Shown here: positions 52,129-60,172 of the stretch, piece by piece
Numbering within the stretch: position 1 is the stretch's first letter
How the letters are laid out: each line of letters opens with the position of its first letter
From: Candidatus Villigracilis adiacens
Lineage (GTDB): Bacteria > Chloroflexota > Anaerolineae > Anaerolineales > Villigracilaceae
Direction of reading: 5' to 3'
DNA: 64,000 bases
Assembly: GCA_016703605.1 (NCBI GenBank)
Contig: JADJBU010000002.1
Location: 124,001-188,000 of the forward strand
Made by a program: the position numbers and the translations under genes
The notes under the pieces: generated by a model
Seen by the model: the letters and a program-made list of their open reading frames with translations, nothing else
Databases searched by the model: none
Told to the model about the DNA's origin: nothing

Positions 52129-52618
52129 TGAACATGCGCAGCGCGTTGCCGATCATGAAGACGCCGACGGCAAGCAAAAGCATGGCGCGGGTCATCGGGC
52201 TGAATGTGAGGTATGAGCCGAGCCAGCCAAGCAAAGCGCCAAGCAATGTGTAAGCGGCGAGTTTTGCCAAAAGGAATAGCGTAATGGGCAGCGCGGAACT
52301 GACGCGCGCAACGGGCCGGCGATGTTTCGATTTTTTGTGATGCGAGTGCGGGAGCTGCGCGGCGTAATCCCGCTCGATCTGGTGCGCGAGCGAACTGGCA
52401 AGCAGACCGCCCTGCACGGCGAGACAACTCAACCCGCCGGTGGTGATGCCGGTGATGAAAGCGACCATGAGTTGACTCATCACGCCTGAGTTGGCGGCGA
52501 TATCAATGGAATTGCTTTTGGGTTGCAGGACGATCATGGCAATGGCAATCGCAAGAAATACCACGCCGAGCATGGTAAGCAAAACGGGATCAATGACATT
52601 TTTTTGTTTTCGGTTCAT
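52046..52618 (-). CDS. TauE/SafE-cupredoxin protein, N-terminal part (frameshifted)
   Basis: A 190-residue frame with an N-terminal membrane anchor, TGITTGGLSCLAVQGGLLAS (the first TauE/SafE-type helix pair with its conserved Gly/Cys), a His-rich loop (QLPHSHHKKSKHRR) that could bind metal, and VGVFMIGNALRMFNVHPIFR. It stops at AAA-TGA (KTARK) just where the +1 frame continues the same domain. Such fused proteins occur in copper operons and are thought to handle Cu at the membrane. Confidence 0.78.
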   Translation of the reverse strand: MNRKQKNVIDPVLLTMLGVVFLAIAIAMIVLQPKSNSIDIAANSGVMSQLMVAFITGITTGGLSCLAVQGGLLASSLAHQIERDYAAQLPHSHHKKSKHRRPVARVSSALPITLFLLAKLAAYTLLGALLGWLGSYLTFSPMTRAMLLLAVGVFMIGNALRMFNVHPIFRYFSIEPPKFITRYIRKTARK

Positions 52619-52657
52619 GCAACCTCTGAAAAACGGGTGTATCGAATTGACGCGCTT

Positions 52658-53158
52658 TCAGCGGGTGTTTGTGACCCACCATTGAAACTCGCGTTCATCC
52701 GTCCCCCAACGGCTTTTGATGTATTCCAAAATGGCGTCCATTTCGTCTTCGGTCAGGACGTTTGAAAAACCGGGCATTTTTGAATTATACGACGGAGAGC
52801 CGCCGTTGGCGATAATGTTGAGCAGTTGGCCGTCGGGATGATGCCAGGTATGTCCCGTGCCATCATGCGGTGGGGGCGGCAGAGACCCGTCTGCAAGCGT
52901 CTTCTTCCAATCCGGCGCGCCTTCGAGATTTGCGCCATGACAGGCGGCGCAATATTGAGCGTATAAGCCTTCGCCCTGCGCAACCTTCGAGGCGGAAAGC
53001 GCCGGGGCGGGCGGAACGGTGACGCCATTGATGGTCACAGGTCTGCCTGCGGCATCCTGCCGCATCAGAAATGCCGCGATGATGACAGCCAATACGCCTG
53101 CGGCAATCAATGGCAAACTCACGCGCGGAAACTTTTGTTTTTGCCTTTTCTTTCTCAT
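52658..53158 (-). CDS. membrane-anchored cytochrome c
   Basis: A 166-residue class I cytochrome c: an N-terminal basic stretch and one membrane anchor (SLPLIAAGVLAVIIAAFLM), then YCAACHGANLEG for haem binding and MPGFSNVLTEDEMDAILEYI carrying the likely Met ligand. Located on the outer face of the membrane. It is in the copper operon, between the TauE/SafE fragment and the DUF2085 gene, and may serve the nitrite reductase or a terminal oxidase. Confidence 0.9.
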   Translation of the reverse strand: MRKKRQKQKFPRVSLPLIAAGVLAVIIAAFLMRQDAAGRPVTINGVTVPPAPALSASKVAQGEGLYAQYCAACHGANLEGAPDWKKTLADGSLPPPPHDGTGHTWHHPDGQLLNIIANGGSPSYNSKMPGFSNVLTEDEMDAILEYIKSRWGTDEREFQWWVTNTR

Positions 53159-53172
53159 GCCGTATTACCTTG

Positions 53173-53871
53173 TTATTCAGAATTCACAAATGTTTCGCCC
53201 ATCCGCGGAAAAAGAAAGCCAGCCGCGCCCAGCCCAAAGAAGAGACCCGTCAACAAACGCATCCACGAGTTAAACGAGCCAATCGCATCGCCTTGATAAA
53301 AAGAGGCGGGAAAGACATTCTGTGTAGCGATTTGCAGCCAGGCATTGCTGTCCCGAAATCCTTGTCCGATGCCTGCTAGGTCGCTGAGAAGGTGTGTGCC
53401 GCCATCCAGTGCCATGGGCGTCAAAAGTAGAATGAATGCCCACACAGGAAATGCTTTCATCCGGCGACGGAACGCTCCATAGAGCAACCCGCCGAGCCAT
53501 AAGCTTGTATACGCAGATACCATGCGGTCGGACCATGCCACTTTCCAGCCCATTTCCGGGCTGCCGATGAAGCGCCGCAACAGAAATGGGTTGCCAGTCT
53601 CCTGCCATGCGGCTTGGACTTGCGGAAGGGAGTACATGAGCCGTTCGCCAAACAGGAAGAAGGAACGTTGTGGCAGTTGATGGCATTGCAGGGAGTACAG
53701 AAAGTAAATCGCGTCTGCCACGCCGTTCCACTCCCATCGCATGAAGACAGGCGCAAACCAAGGCGTGATAACCCAAACGCCAAGAACAATATTCAGTATC
53801 CAAAGCCAGCGTCGAGCCGCCCAGTCGGTGATTCGCCGCGCCATATCATATGTCTCGGTATAAGTGGTCAA
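53173..53871 (-). CDS. DUF2085 membrane protein
   Basis: A 232-residue protein with about five helices. The motifs YSLQCHQLPQRSFFLFGE and WSDRMVSAYTSLWLGGLLYG are those of the DUF2085 family, where the Cys-His pair is conserved. The start is TTG at 53871, overlapping the YHS gene stop as TTGA, or ATG at 53844. Function unknown; the conserved Cys-His and its place in the copper operon make metal handling conceivable. Confidence 0.82.
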   Translation of the reverse strand: MTTYTETYDMARRITDWAARRWLWILNIVLGVWVITPWFAPVFMRWEWNGVADAIYFLYSLQCHQLPQRSFFLFGERLMYSLPQVQAAWQETGNPFLLRRFIGSPEMGWKVAWSDRMVSAYTSLWLGGLLYGAFRRRMKAFPVWAFILLLTPMALDGGTHLLSDLAGIGQGFRDSNAWLQIATQNVFPASFYQGDAIGSFNSWMRLLTGLFFGLGAAGFLFPRMGETFVNSE

Positions 53872-54080
53872 AATTCGGATACCTCTGTCTCGTCCAGCGG
53901 ATGTTCGATCTCGCCCGCCATGAATTTTTCAGGGTCGCTCAGGAACGCCTTGAGACAGGCTTCCACGCAAAAGTAGACCCGTTCACCGCTGAACATCGCG
54001 CTCGGATATTTCGACGGGTCATCTTTGATCGTCCCGCCACAGGCGGTTTTAGCGATGGGGGTTGGGGTTGGATTATCCAT
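53868..54080 (-). CDS. YHS-domain protein
   Basis: A 70-residue protein consisting mainly of a YHS domain: TACGGTIKDDPSKYPSAMFS, VYFCVEACLKAFLSDPEKFM. YHS domains often accompany copper and heavy-metal ATPases and are thought to bind metal through the Cys residues. ATG at 54080 is chosen; an ATG ten codons upstream is possible. It overlaps the DUF2085 gene and follows copA by 72 bp. Confidence 0.8.
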   Translation of the reverse strand: MDNPTPTPIAKTACGGTIKDDPSKYPSAMFSGERVYFCVEACLKAFLSDPEKFMAGEIEHPLDETEVSEF

Positions 54081-54152
54081 CGTTTTCTGTGAATCAGCAT
54101 ATATGTACACACGCAGACAAGTTGTATATTTGTGTACGTGTGTACCTGATAC

Positions 54153-56663
54153 CTATATACGCACTCTGCGCAAGCGCAAACTATTCGTCACCACAAAGAC
54201 GCTGCTGAACGCCATCGCGCCAGCGGCGAGCATCGGGTTCAAATAACCGAACATCGCGGCGGGGATGAGGATGACGTTGTAGAAGAACGCCCAGAACAGG
54301 TTCTGCTTGATGGTGGTCATCGTCTTGCGCGAAAGTTGAATCGCGCGCGAAACCCCGCGCAGGTCGCCGCTCATCAAGGTCACGGGCGCGGCAGCCATGG
54401 CGACATCGGTTCCGGTTCCAATCGCCAAACCGACATCGGCTTGCGCAAGGGCGGGGGCATCGTTGACTCCGTCGCCGACCATTGCCACAACCTGGTCAAA
54501 GGTCGCAGGTCGAAGGTCGCCCGACTTTCGACCCTTCGATAAACTCAGGGCGGGACTTTCGACTTGCGACTGAAGTTTTTTCACTTCTGTCGATTTTCCT
54601 TCCGGTAACACTTCAGCAAGCACCATATCAATTCCCACTTGCTTCGCAATGGCTTCGGCGGTTTTTTGGTTGTCGCCGGTGATCATCGCGACCTTCAAGC
54701 CCATCTTGTGCAGGTCGGCAATCGCATCTTTGGAACTGTCCTTAATGGTATCCGCCACCGCAATGACCCCCGCCGCAGCGTTATCAACAGCAACCAGCAT
54801 CGCCGTCTTCGCTTCGGATTGAAGACGCTCCACTTCGGATTCAAGACTCCCCAATTGGATTCCCCTCGCCTCGAACATTCTCCTGTTCCCGACGATGACG
54901 CTTCTTCCCTCGACCTCGGCTTGAACGCCATGCCCAGCCTCTGCCTTGAACCCAGCCGGTTCTGCCAGCGGCAATCCGCGGGTTGTCGCCTCCGCCCAGA
55001 TCGCTTCGCCGAGCGGATGTTCTGAACCTTTTTCGACAGAAGCGGCGAGTTGGAGTAATTGGAGATTGGTATTTGGTAATTGGGGATTGGTAATTATGTC
55101 GGTAACGGCGGGCTGACCTTTCGTAATCGTCCCGGTTTTATCCAGCACAACTACGCTAACTTTTCCCGCACGTTCCAGGGCTTCGCTATTTCTAAACAAA
55201 ATTCCCGCTTCGGCGCCTTTGCCCGTTCCCACCATGATGGCGGTCGGAGTGGCGAGTCCCATCGCGCAGGGACAGGCGATCACCAGCACGGCGACCATGT
55301 TGATCAATGCGCGGGTGAATTGATCGTCCACTTGCGGCGCAAGGAAGTACCAGCCTAAAAACGTCAGCGTGGCGATGGCAATGACAACAGGAACAAACAC
55401 GGCGGAGACTTGATCCGCCATTTTCTGAATCGGAGCCTTACTGCCTTGCGCATCCTCCACGAGTTTGATGATCTGCGCCAGGGCGGTTTCTTTTCCAACT
55501 TTGGTGGCTTCGAATTTGAGCAAGCCAAGTTTGTTCAACGTCGCGCCGATGACCGGGTCGCCGGGTTTCTTCTCTACCGGCAGCGACTCGCCCGTCAGCA
55601 TGGATTCGTCAATCGCGCTGCGTCCGTCCACCACCACGCCGTCAACGGGAATCTTCTCGCCCGGCTTGACCATCACCACATCCCCCACGCGGACGTCGTC
55701 CACGGGGATTTCAATTTCAACATTATCACGAACCACACGCGCAGTCTTGGCACGTAGACCCATCAGCTTCTTGATGGCTTCAGAGGTACGTCCCTTGGCG
55801 CGGGCTTCAAGGAACTTGCCCAACTTGATGAGCGTGATGATAACCGCCGCCGTCTCGTAATAGACATGTCCCATCAGCCAGCCGAAAGTGATCGGCAGGG
55901 AGTAGAAGAACGCCGCGGAGGAACCCATCGCGATCAACACATCCATGTTGGCAGACTTGTTGCGAATCGCTTTGAACGCGCCGACGTAATACTGCCAGCC
56001 GACATAGAACTGAACCGGCGCGGCGAGCGCGAACATCAGCCAGTTGAACCACGGCTGCGCTTCACGCATCCCGCCCATGTTCATGCCGGAGTAGACAAAA
56101 TCGGGAAGCAGCCCAAAATCCTTGCTCATCGAAAGCACAAAGAGCGGGACTGTAAATATCAAACCAAGGATGAGCAGACGGCGTTGTTCGTTGATCTCAT
56201 GTTCACGCGCCAGCGCTTCGGCATCTTCTGCCGCGCCGCCCAACTCCAATGCCTCAAACCCGGCAGCGGATACGGCACGGCGTAATTCTGCTTGTGTAAT
56301 GATGGTCGGCACATATTTGACGCGCGCCTTTTCAGTGGTAAATGTCACCTGCGCTTCGAGGACGCCGTCCAGTTTGGCGAGGGCTTTCTCCAAGCGGCGG
56401 GCGTCGTTGTCGTCAGACAAACGCTTGATGACAAGGTCCGCTTCACCGGTGGCGACCCCGTACCCGGCGCGGTTGACGCGGGCGATGAAATCGCTTAATC
56501 CCAATTTGGCGGAATCAAAATCCACAGTGGCGCGTTCGGAGGAAAGATTCACGACGGCGTTGTCCACGCCATCAAGCTTCTTCAAATTGCGCTCAACCGT
56601 GGCGACGCAGTTGGCGCAGGTCATGCCGGTGATGGGGAGGGTGAGTTGTTTGGTATCAGTCAT
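54153..56663 (-). CDS. copA: copper-exporting P1B-type ATPase with two HMA domains
   Basis: An 836-residue Cu+ export ATPase. HMA domain 1 (5-70) has GMTCANC; HMA domain 2 (75-145) has lost its CxxC. Then eight membrane helices, the CPC motif IACPCAMGLATPTA (about 464), the actuator TGES, DKTGTITKGQPAVTD (phosphorylated Asp about 507), SEHPLGEAI and MVGDGVNDAPALAQ. Two stretches look inserted: NPQLPNTNLQLLQ, written by heptamer words, and ESPALSLSKGRKSGDLRPAT, written by a palindromic repeat and lying just before GDGVND. The start MTDTKQ at 56663 excludes a repeat directly upstream. Confidence 0.94.
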   Translation of the reverse strand: MTDTKQLTLPITGMTCANCVATVERNLKKLDGVDNAVVNLSSERATVDFDSAKLGLSDFIARVNRAGYGVATGEADLVIKRLSDDNDARRLEKALAKLDGVLEAQVTFTTEKARVKYVPTIITQAELRRAVSAAGFEALELGGAAEDAEALAREHEINEQRRLLILGLIFTVPLFVLSMSKDFGLLPDFVYSGMNMGGMREAQPWFNWLMFALAAPVQFYVGWQYYVGAFKAIRNKSANMDVLIAMGSSAAFFYSLPITFGWLMGHVYYETAAVIITLIKLGKFLEARAKGRTSEAIKKLMGLRAKTARVVRDNVEIEIPVDDVRVGDVVMVKPGEKIPVDGVVVDGRSAIDESMLTGESLPVEKKPGDPVIGATLNKLGLLKFEATKVGKETALAQIIKLVEDAQGSKAPIQKMADQVSAVFVPVVIAIATLTFLGWYFLAPQVDDQFTRALINMVAVLVIACPCAMGLATPTAIMVGTGKGAEAGILFRNSEALERAGKVSVVVLDKTGTITKGQPAVTDIITNPQLPNTNLQLLQLAASVEKGSEHPLGEAIWAEATTRGLPLAEPAGFKAEAGHGVQAEVEGRSVIVGNRRMFEARGIQLGSLESEVERLQSEAKTAMLVAVDNAAAGVIAVADTIKDSSKDAIADLHKMGLKVAMITGDNQKTAEAIAKQVGIDMVLAEVLPEGKSTEVKKLQSQVESPALSLSKGRKSGDLRPATFDQVVAMVGDGVNDAPALAQADVGLAIGTGTDVAMAAAPVTLMSGDLRGVSRAIQLSRKTMTTIKQNLFWAFFYNVILIPAAMFGYLNPMLAAGAMAFSSVFVVTNSLRLRRVRI
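54502..54570 (+). repeat. in-frame palindromic repeat inside copA
   Basis: GTCGCAGGTCGAA at 54502 and its near complement TTCGACTTGCGAC at 54558 enclose CGACCCTTCGATAAACTCAG, a widespread intergenic-type repeat word, all in the copA frame. Confidence 0.82.
55050..55096 (+). repeat. degenerate TTGGTAA heptamers inside copA
   Basis: About six imperfect 7-mers (TTGGAGT, AATTGGA, GATTGGT, ATTTGGT, ...) of the same family as 2588-2622, coding NPQLPNTNLQLLQ in copA. Confidence 0.7.
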
Positions 56664-56672
56664 GTTCGTTAA

Positions 56673-56742
56673 TGTCACCCTGAGCGACAGCGAAGGGTCT
56701 CTACGATTATCTTAGAGATGCTTCGCTCCGCTCAGCATGACA
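56673..56742. repeat. TGTCACCCTGAGCG palindromic repeat between copZ and copA
   Basis: 70-bp unit bounded by TGTCACCCTGAGCG and CGCTCAGCATGACA; same family as the copy inside the glycosyltransferase at 31082-31160. Confidence 0.85.
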
Positions 56743-56748
56743 GGTTAA

Positions 56749-56967
56749 CTACAATGCGATCAACCCTTCCGCCGGATAGTTGATCTCCGCCAGCAGAGCC
56801 TTGATCTTCGCTTCATCGGCGGGCGCATCGAAGGTGATGGTCACTTTCTTGGTGGCTTCCTCCGCCTTCACAAACTGGACACCCTGCAATTCGCCCACTT
56901 CGGTTTCGATGGTGTGGGTGCAATGTCCGCACGAAATGGCGGGGACGGTATAGGTAACAGTGGTCAT
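56749..56967 (-). CDS. copZ: copper chaperone CopZ
   Basis: A 72-residue single HMA domain (TYTVPAISCGHCTHTIETEV) from the ATG at 56967, which has AAGGAGAAAA upstream. Cys-Gly-His-Cys is the usual Cu(I) site with His in the loop. It should deliver copper to CopA, the next gene, from which it is separated only by a palindromic repeat. Confidence 0.92.
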   Translation of the reverse strand: MTTVTYTVPAISCGHCTHTIETEVGELQGVQFVKAEEATKKVTITFDAPADEAKIKALLAEINYPAEGLIAL

Positions 56968-56993
56968 GGTATTTTTTCTCCTTGAAATTGGTT

Positions 56994-57407
56994 TTATTTT
57001 ACGATCAACTCGGCAACCATCCCGGCTTCCTTGTGACCGGGAACCGAGCAAAAGATTTGATACGTGCCGGGTTCGGTGGGCGTGAATGTAAGCGTGCTGG
57101 ACTCGCCCGCCGGAGTGGATGTGTGCAAATCGAACTCTTCATGGTCGCCGGACATTTCATGATCTTCCATCGCGCCATCCATCGAAACATCCGTCACCGA
57201 AATGACCTCGATCACGAAGTCATGTTCCACCGCGCCTTCGTTCACCAGCGTAATTTCCACAGGCGTCCCGGCGGCAACCGTGATGGGATTCGGGTCGTAG
57301 GCGAATTCCTTCATCGTCACGGTGATCTGCGCCGTTTCAACCGCGCTTCCCCCGCACGCCGCAAGCGCGAGAGCCAGGACGGCGATCAAAATCACTTTCT
57401 TCATCAT
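56994..57407 (-). CDS. lipoprotein cupredoxin (plastocyanin/azurin-like)
   Basis: A 137-residue protein with a lipoprotein signal (ILIAVLALALAACGGS) and one cupredoxin domain. The likely type-1 copper ligands are His in VEHDFVIEV and Cys, His, Met in YQIFCSVPGHKEAGM. An acidic, His/Met-rich insertion (MDGAMEDHEMSGDHEEFD) may add copper binding. It sits on the outer face of the membrane and could buffer copper or shuttle electrons, possibly to the divergently encoded NirS. AAAGGAG precedes the ATG. Confidence 0.9.
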   Translation of the reverse strand: MMKKVILIAVLALALAACGGSAVETAQITVTMKEFAYDPNPITVAAGTPVEITLVNEGAVEHDFVIEVISVTDVSMDGAMEDHEMSGDHEEFDLHTSTPAGESSTLTFTPTEPGTYQIFCSVPGHKEAGMVAELIVK

Positions 57408-57455
57408 GTGAGTAAATCTCCTTTGGTCTATAACTTGATCAGACACGAGTGTGAG

Positions 57456-57487
57456 GTACACAGGTACACAAGTACACAGGTACACAG
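57456..57487 (+). repeat. octanucleotide tandem repeat (GTACACAG)x4
   Basis: Four copies (one with a final A) in the spacer between csoR and the cupredoxin gene, followed by TGTTTACG words to about 57535. Related words occur at 51070 and 54105. Confidence 0.85.
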
Positions 57488-57545
57488 GTCTGAGTGAAAC
57501 GTGTCTACATGTTTACGTGTTTACGCGCCGACGCGCCTACCCTCC

Positions 57546-57815
57546 TCACACCTTCGTAGACATCTCGAATACTTCCGTAATTTCCTTCAACACCCGCTCG
57601 CGTTCTTTTTTATCGCTGCCTTGTATCGCTGTGATGACGCACGAGTTCAGGTGGTCCTCCAAAATCATTGCGCTGACCTTGTTCAACGCCGCCTCCACCG
57701 CCTGTATCTGACGGATCACGTCAATGCAATACGCGTCCTCCTCCACCATGCGGATCACGCCGCGCAGGTGTCCTTCCACGGTTTTCAATCGTCTGAGAGT
57801 GCCTTCGGTTTCCAT
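57546..57815 (-). CDS. csoR: CsoR-type copper-sensing repressor
   Basis: An 89-residue all-helical DUF156 regulator. The Cu(I) ligands of CsoR are present as Cys in EEDAYCIDVIRQI and His/Cys in LEDHLNSCV, and the N-terminal LRRLKTVEGHLRGVIRM is the DNA-contacting helix. It is the first gene of the copper operon and probably represses it until Cu(I) binds. A G/C-rich CsoR-like operator lies 38 bp upstream of its start. Confidence 0.92.
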   Translation of the reverse strand: METEGTLRRLKTVEGHLRGVIRMVEEDAYCIDVIRQIQAVEAALNKVSAMILEDHLNSCVITAIQGSDKKERERVLKEITEVFEMSTKV

Positions 57816-57852
57816 GATTACCTCTTTGTACCAGAGAGCGTCAGGTTCGACA

Positions 57853-57876
57853 CTACCCCTCCCAGGGGGGTGGGGC
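57853..57876 (-). promoter_or_regulatory. CsoR-like operator
   Basis: Pseudo-palindrome CTACCCCTCCCAGGGGGGTG plus GGGC; a C-run facing a G-run around a short centre is the known CsoR-box form. A TATATT -10-like word lies just upstream on the minus strand. Confidence 0.65.
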
Positions 57877-57945
57877 TTTCTGAATATACGACAAAACTAC
57901 CCCGTCGGCAAGAGGCGCGGTGTCACAAATTATGGACGCAAAGCA

Positions 57946-57988
57946 TGTGACTTTTATCACAGAATTTGTCCCTTTTTTCACTTATTAT
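57946..57988 (+). promoter_or_regulatory. CRP/FNR-family site and nirS promoter
   Basis: TGTGACTTTTATCACA (57946-57961) is a perfect TGTGA-N6-TCACA palindrome. A TATTAT -10 at 57983-57988 predicts a start near 57995, so the site is centred at about -41.5, the class II activator position. Confidence 0.6.
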
Positions 57989-58021
57989 GACGACCGAATT
58001 AAAACCTCGAAGGAGAAGCAA

Positions 58022-60055
58022 ATGAAATCCAAAATATCCATCGCCCTGATCATCCTGGGGCTGGCGGTACTGGTTTGGGCTTGCGCCCCGGCTCAAGAAC
58101 CGCAAAACGTCGAACCCATCACGCTCGAACCGCAGGCTGTGACCGATGCCTTCGTCAAAGGCGGATGCGGCGCCTGTCACGCCATCCCCGGAATCCCCGG
58201 CGCGGTCGGCACGATCGGTCCCGACCTGTCCAATATGTCGGAAACAGCGGGAAAGCACATAGCCGATTCCGCATACAACGGCGAGGCAGAGAATGTCAAG
58301 ATGTACCTTTTGGAATCAATTCTGAAGCCGGATGTCTTTTTATCGCCGGAATGTCCCACAGGCGCCTGCCAGAATGGGCTGATGCCGGCAACGTTGCATG
58401 AAATTCTTTCCGGCGATGAAATCAGCCTGATCGTAGGCTACCTCTCCACCCTGCCCGGCGGCGAATCCATCATGGCGGACGCGGAAGTGGCTGTAACTAC
58501 CTCCACCGCCGACGTCGCCCTCTCCGAAGAGGATTTCGCCTGGGCAAAGCAGACCTTCTTTGAGCGCTGCGCGGGCTGTCACGGAACGCTGCGCAAAGGC
58601 GCAACCGGTCCCGCCCTGACGCCCGACCTGACCCTTCCCAAAGGAACCGTTGCCCTCTCTTCGATCATCTACAACGGCACGCTCAAAGGCATGCCCGACT
58701 GGGGCAAGCAGGGCTTCTTCACGCAGGAACAGACCGACATCATGGCGAAGTACCTGCAAAACGAACCGCCCACCCCGCCCGAAATGTCCATGGAGCAGAT
58801 GAAAGCCACATGGAAGGTTTTCGTCGCGCCCGAAGACCGCCCCACCGAACCGCAGACGGCACGCAACTGGGAAAATTACTTCTCCGTCACCCTGCGCGAC
58901 GCGGGACAGATCGCCATCATTGACGGCGACACCTACGAAGTCGTCGCCAAAGTGGACACCGGCTACGCCGTCCACATCTCGCGCATGTCCGCCACCGGGC
59001 GTTACATCTACGTTATCGGGCGCGACGGCAAACTCGCCCTCGTTGATCTGTGGATGGAAATCCCCGAAAAGGTCGCCGAAGTGCAAACCTGTTACGACGC
59101 GCGCTCGGTCGAAGTGAGCAAATACGAAGGCGAACTCGGCGACTTCACCGATAAATACGCCATCGTCGGCTGCTACTGGCCCTCGCACTTCACCATCCTC
59201 GACGGTCTCACCCTTGAGCCGATGAAGATCACCAGCGTGCGCGGCTACACCGCCGACACCAACACCTACGTCGGAGATCCGCGCGTCGCCGCCATCATCG
59301 CCTCGGAATACAAGCCCGAATGGATCGTCAACGTCAAGGAGACCGGCCAGGTCTGGCTCGTCAACTACCAGGACCCGATCAACCTCAGCATCAAGATCAT
59401 CAACTCCGCGCTCTACCTGCACGACGGCGGATGGGACGCCTCCCAGCGCTACTTCCTCGTTGCCGCCAATCAATCCAACAAGATCGTGGTCATTGACGCG
59501 CTCGATGGCGACCTCGAAGCCATGGTGGATACGCCCGAAGTCCCGCACCCCGGGCGCGGCGCAAACTGGATCGATCCTGAATTCGGTCCCGTCTGGAGCA
59601 CGCCTCACCTGAGCGCCAACTCCCTGATCGCCATCGGCACCGACCCCGAAGGCAACCCCGACAGCGCGTGGAAGGTCGTCCGCAATATCGAACTCCCCGG
59701 CGCGGGCAGTCTCTTCGTCAAGACTCACCCCAAGAGCAAATGGGTCTGGGTGGACTTCGTGCTGAACTCCGACGAAAAACTTCAGCGCACCGTCTGCGTC
59801 ATCGCAAAAGACAACCCCACCGAAGTCTACAAATGCTGGGAAGCCGCCGACTACGGGCGCGCCGTCCACTTCGAATACAACATGGACGGCACCGAAGTCT
59901 GGGTCAGCATTTGGGGAACCGCCGACCAGCCCGGTCAGACCGGCGAGATCGTCATCTACAACGACGAAACCCTCGAAGAAGTCGCCCGCATCAAAGACCT
60001 CATCACGCCCACCGGCAAGTTCAACGTCTTCAACACCGTCCACGATATTTACTAA
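58022..60055 (+). CDS. nirS: cytochrome cd1 nitrite reductase with extra N-terminal cytochrome c domain
   Basis: Reduces nitrite to nitric oxide in denitrification. The 677-residue protein starts with a lipoprotein signal (ALIILGLAVLVWACAPAQ), then an added c-type domain (GGCGACHAIPG at 49; PGG-type fold to about 150), then the usual NirS c domain (CAGCHGTLRKG at 183) and the eight-bladed d1-haem propeller (about 260-677). Propeller landmarks are GYAVHISRMSATGRYIYVIG (proximal His), VPHPGRGANW and VKTHPKSKWVW (distal-site His) and the C-terminus TGKFNVFNTVHDIY. GAAGGAG precedes the ATG. Genes for d1-haem synthesis are not in the window. Confidence 0.93.
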   Translation: MKSKISIALIILGLAVLVWACAPAQEPQNVEPITLEPQAVTDAFVKGGCGACHAIPGIPGAVGTIGPDLSNMSETAGKHIADSAYNGEAENVKMYLLESILKPDVFLSPECPTGACQNGLMPATLHEILSGDEISLIVGYLSTLPGGESIMADAEVAVTTSTADVALSEEDFAWAKQTFFERCAGCHGTLRKGATGPALTPDLTLPKGTVALSSIIYNGTLKGMPDWGKQGFFTQEQTDIMAKYLQNEPPTPPEMSMEQMKATWKVFVAPEDRPTEPQTARNWENYFSVTLRDAGQIAIIDGDTYEVVAKVDTGYAVHISRMSATGRYIYVIGRDGKLALVDLWMEIPEKVAEVQTCYDARSVEVSKYEGELGDFTDKYAIVGCYWPSHFTILDGLTLEPMKITSVRGYTADTNTYVGDPRVAAIIASEYKPEWIVNVKETGQVWLVNYQDPINLSIKIINSALYLHDGGWDASQRYFLVAANQSNKIVVIDALDGDLEAMVDTPEVPHPGRGANWIDPEFGPVWSTPHLSANSLIAIGTDPEGNPDSAWKVVRNIELPGAGSLFVKTHPKSKWVWVDFVLNSDEKLQRTVCVIAKDNPTEVYKCWEAADYGRAVHFEYNMDGTEVWVSIWGTADQPGQTGEIVIYNDETLEEVARIKDLITPTGKFNVFNTVHDIY

Positions 60056-60093
60056 ACCCAGTACCGCAAGATTTATCTTGCCAGGGTTGCGCC

Positions 60094-60123
60094 AGCCCCG
60101 TTCAGCAATGGACGGGGCTTTTC
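60094..60123 (+). terminator. terminator after nirS
   Basis: AGCCCCGT/ACGGGGCT stem with a 10-nt loop and TTTTC. Confidence 0.78.
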
Positions 60124-60129
60124 AATAAA

Positions 60130-60157
60130 GTAGAACAAGTCTGTAGACTTGTTCTAC
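60130..60157. repeat. 28-bp perfect palindrome
   Basis: GTAGAACAAGTCTGTAGACT...: 13-bp arms around GT, followed by TTT. Same family as 28646-28673. It lies immediately upstream of the next gene. Confidence 0.85.
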
Positions 60158-60172
60158 TTTATAATCTTCGGG

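Noticed and set aside
58340..60043. Long open frame on the minus strand opposite nirS
   Set aside because: A 567-codon antisense shadow, rich in Asp/Val/Phe/Gly as expected from reading a G/C-rich gene backwards.
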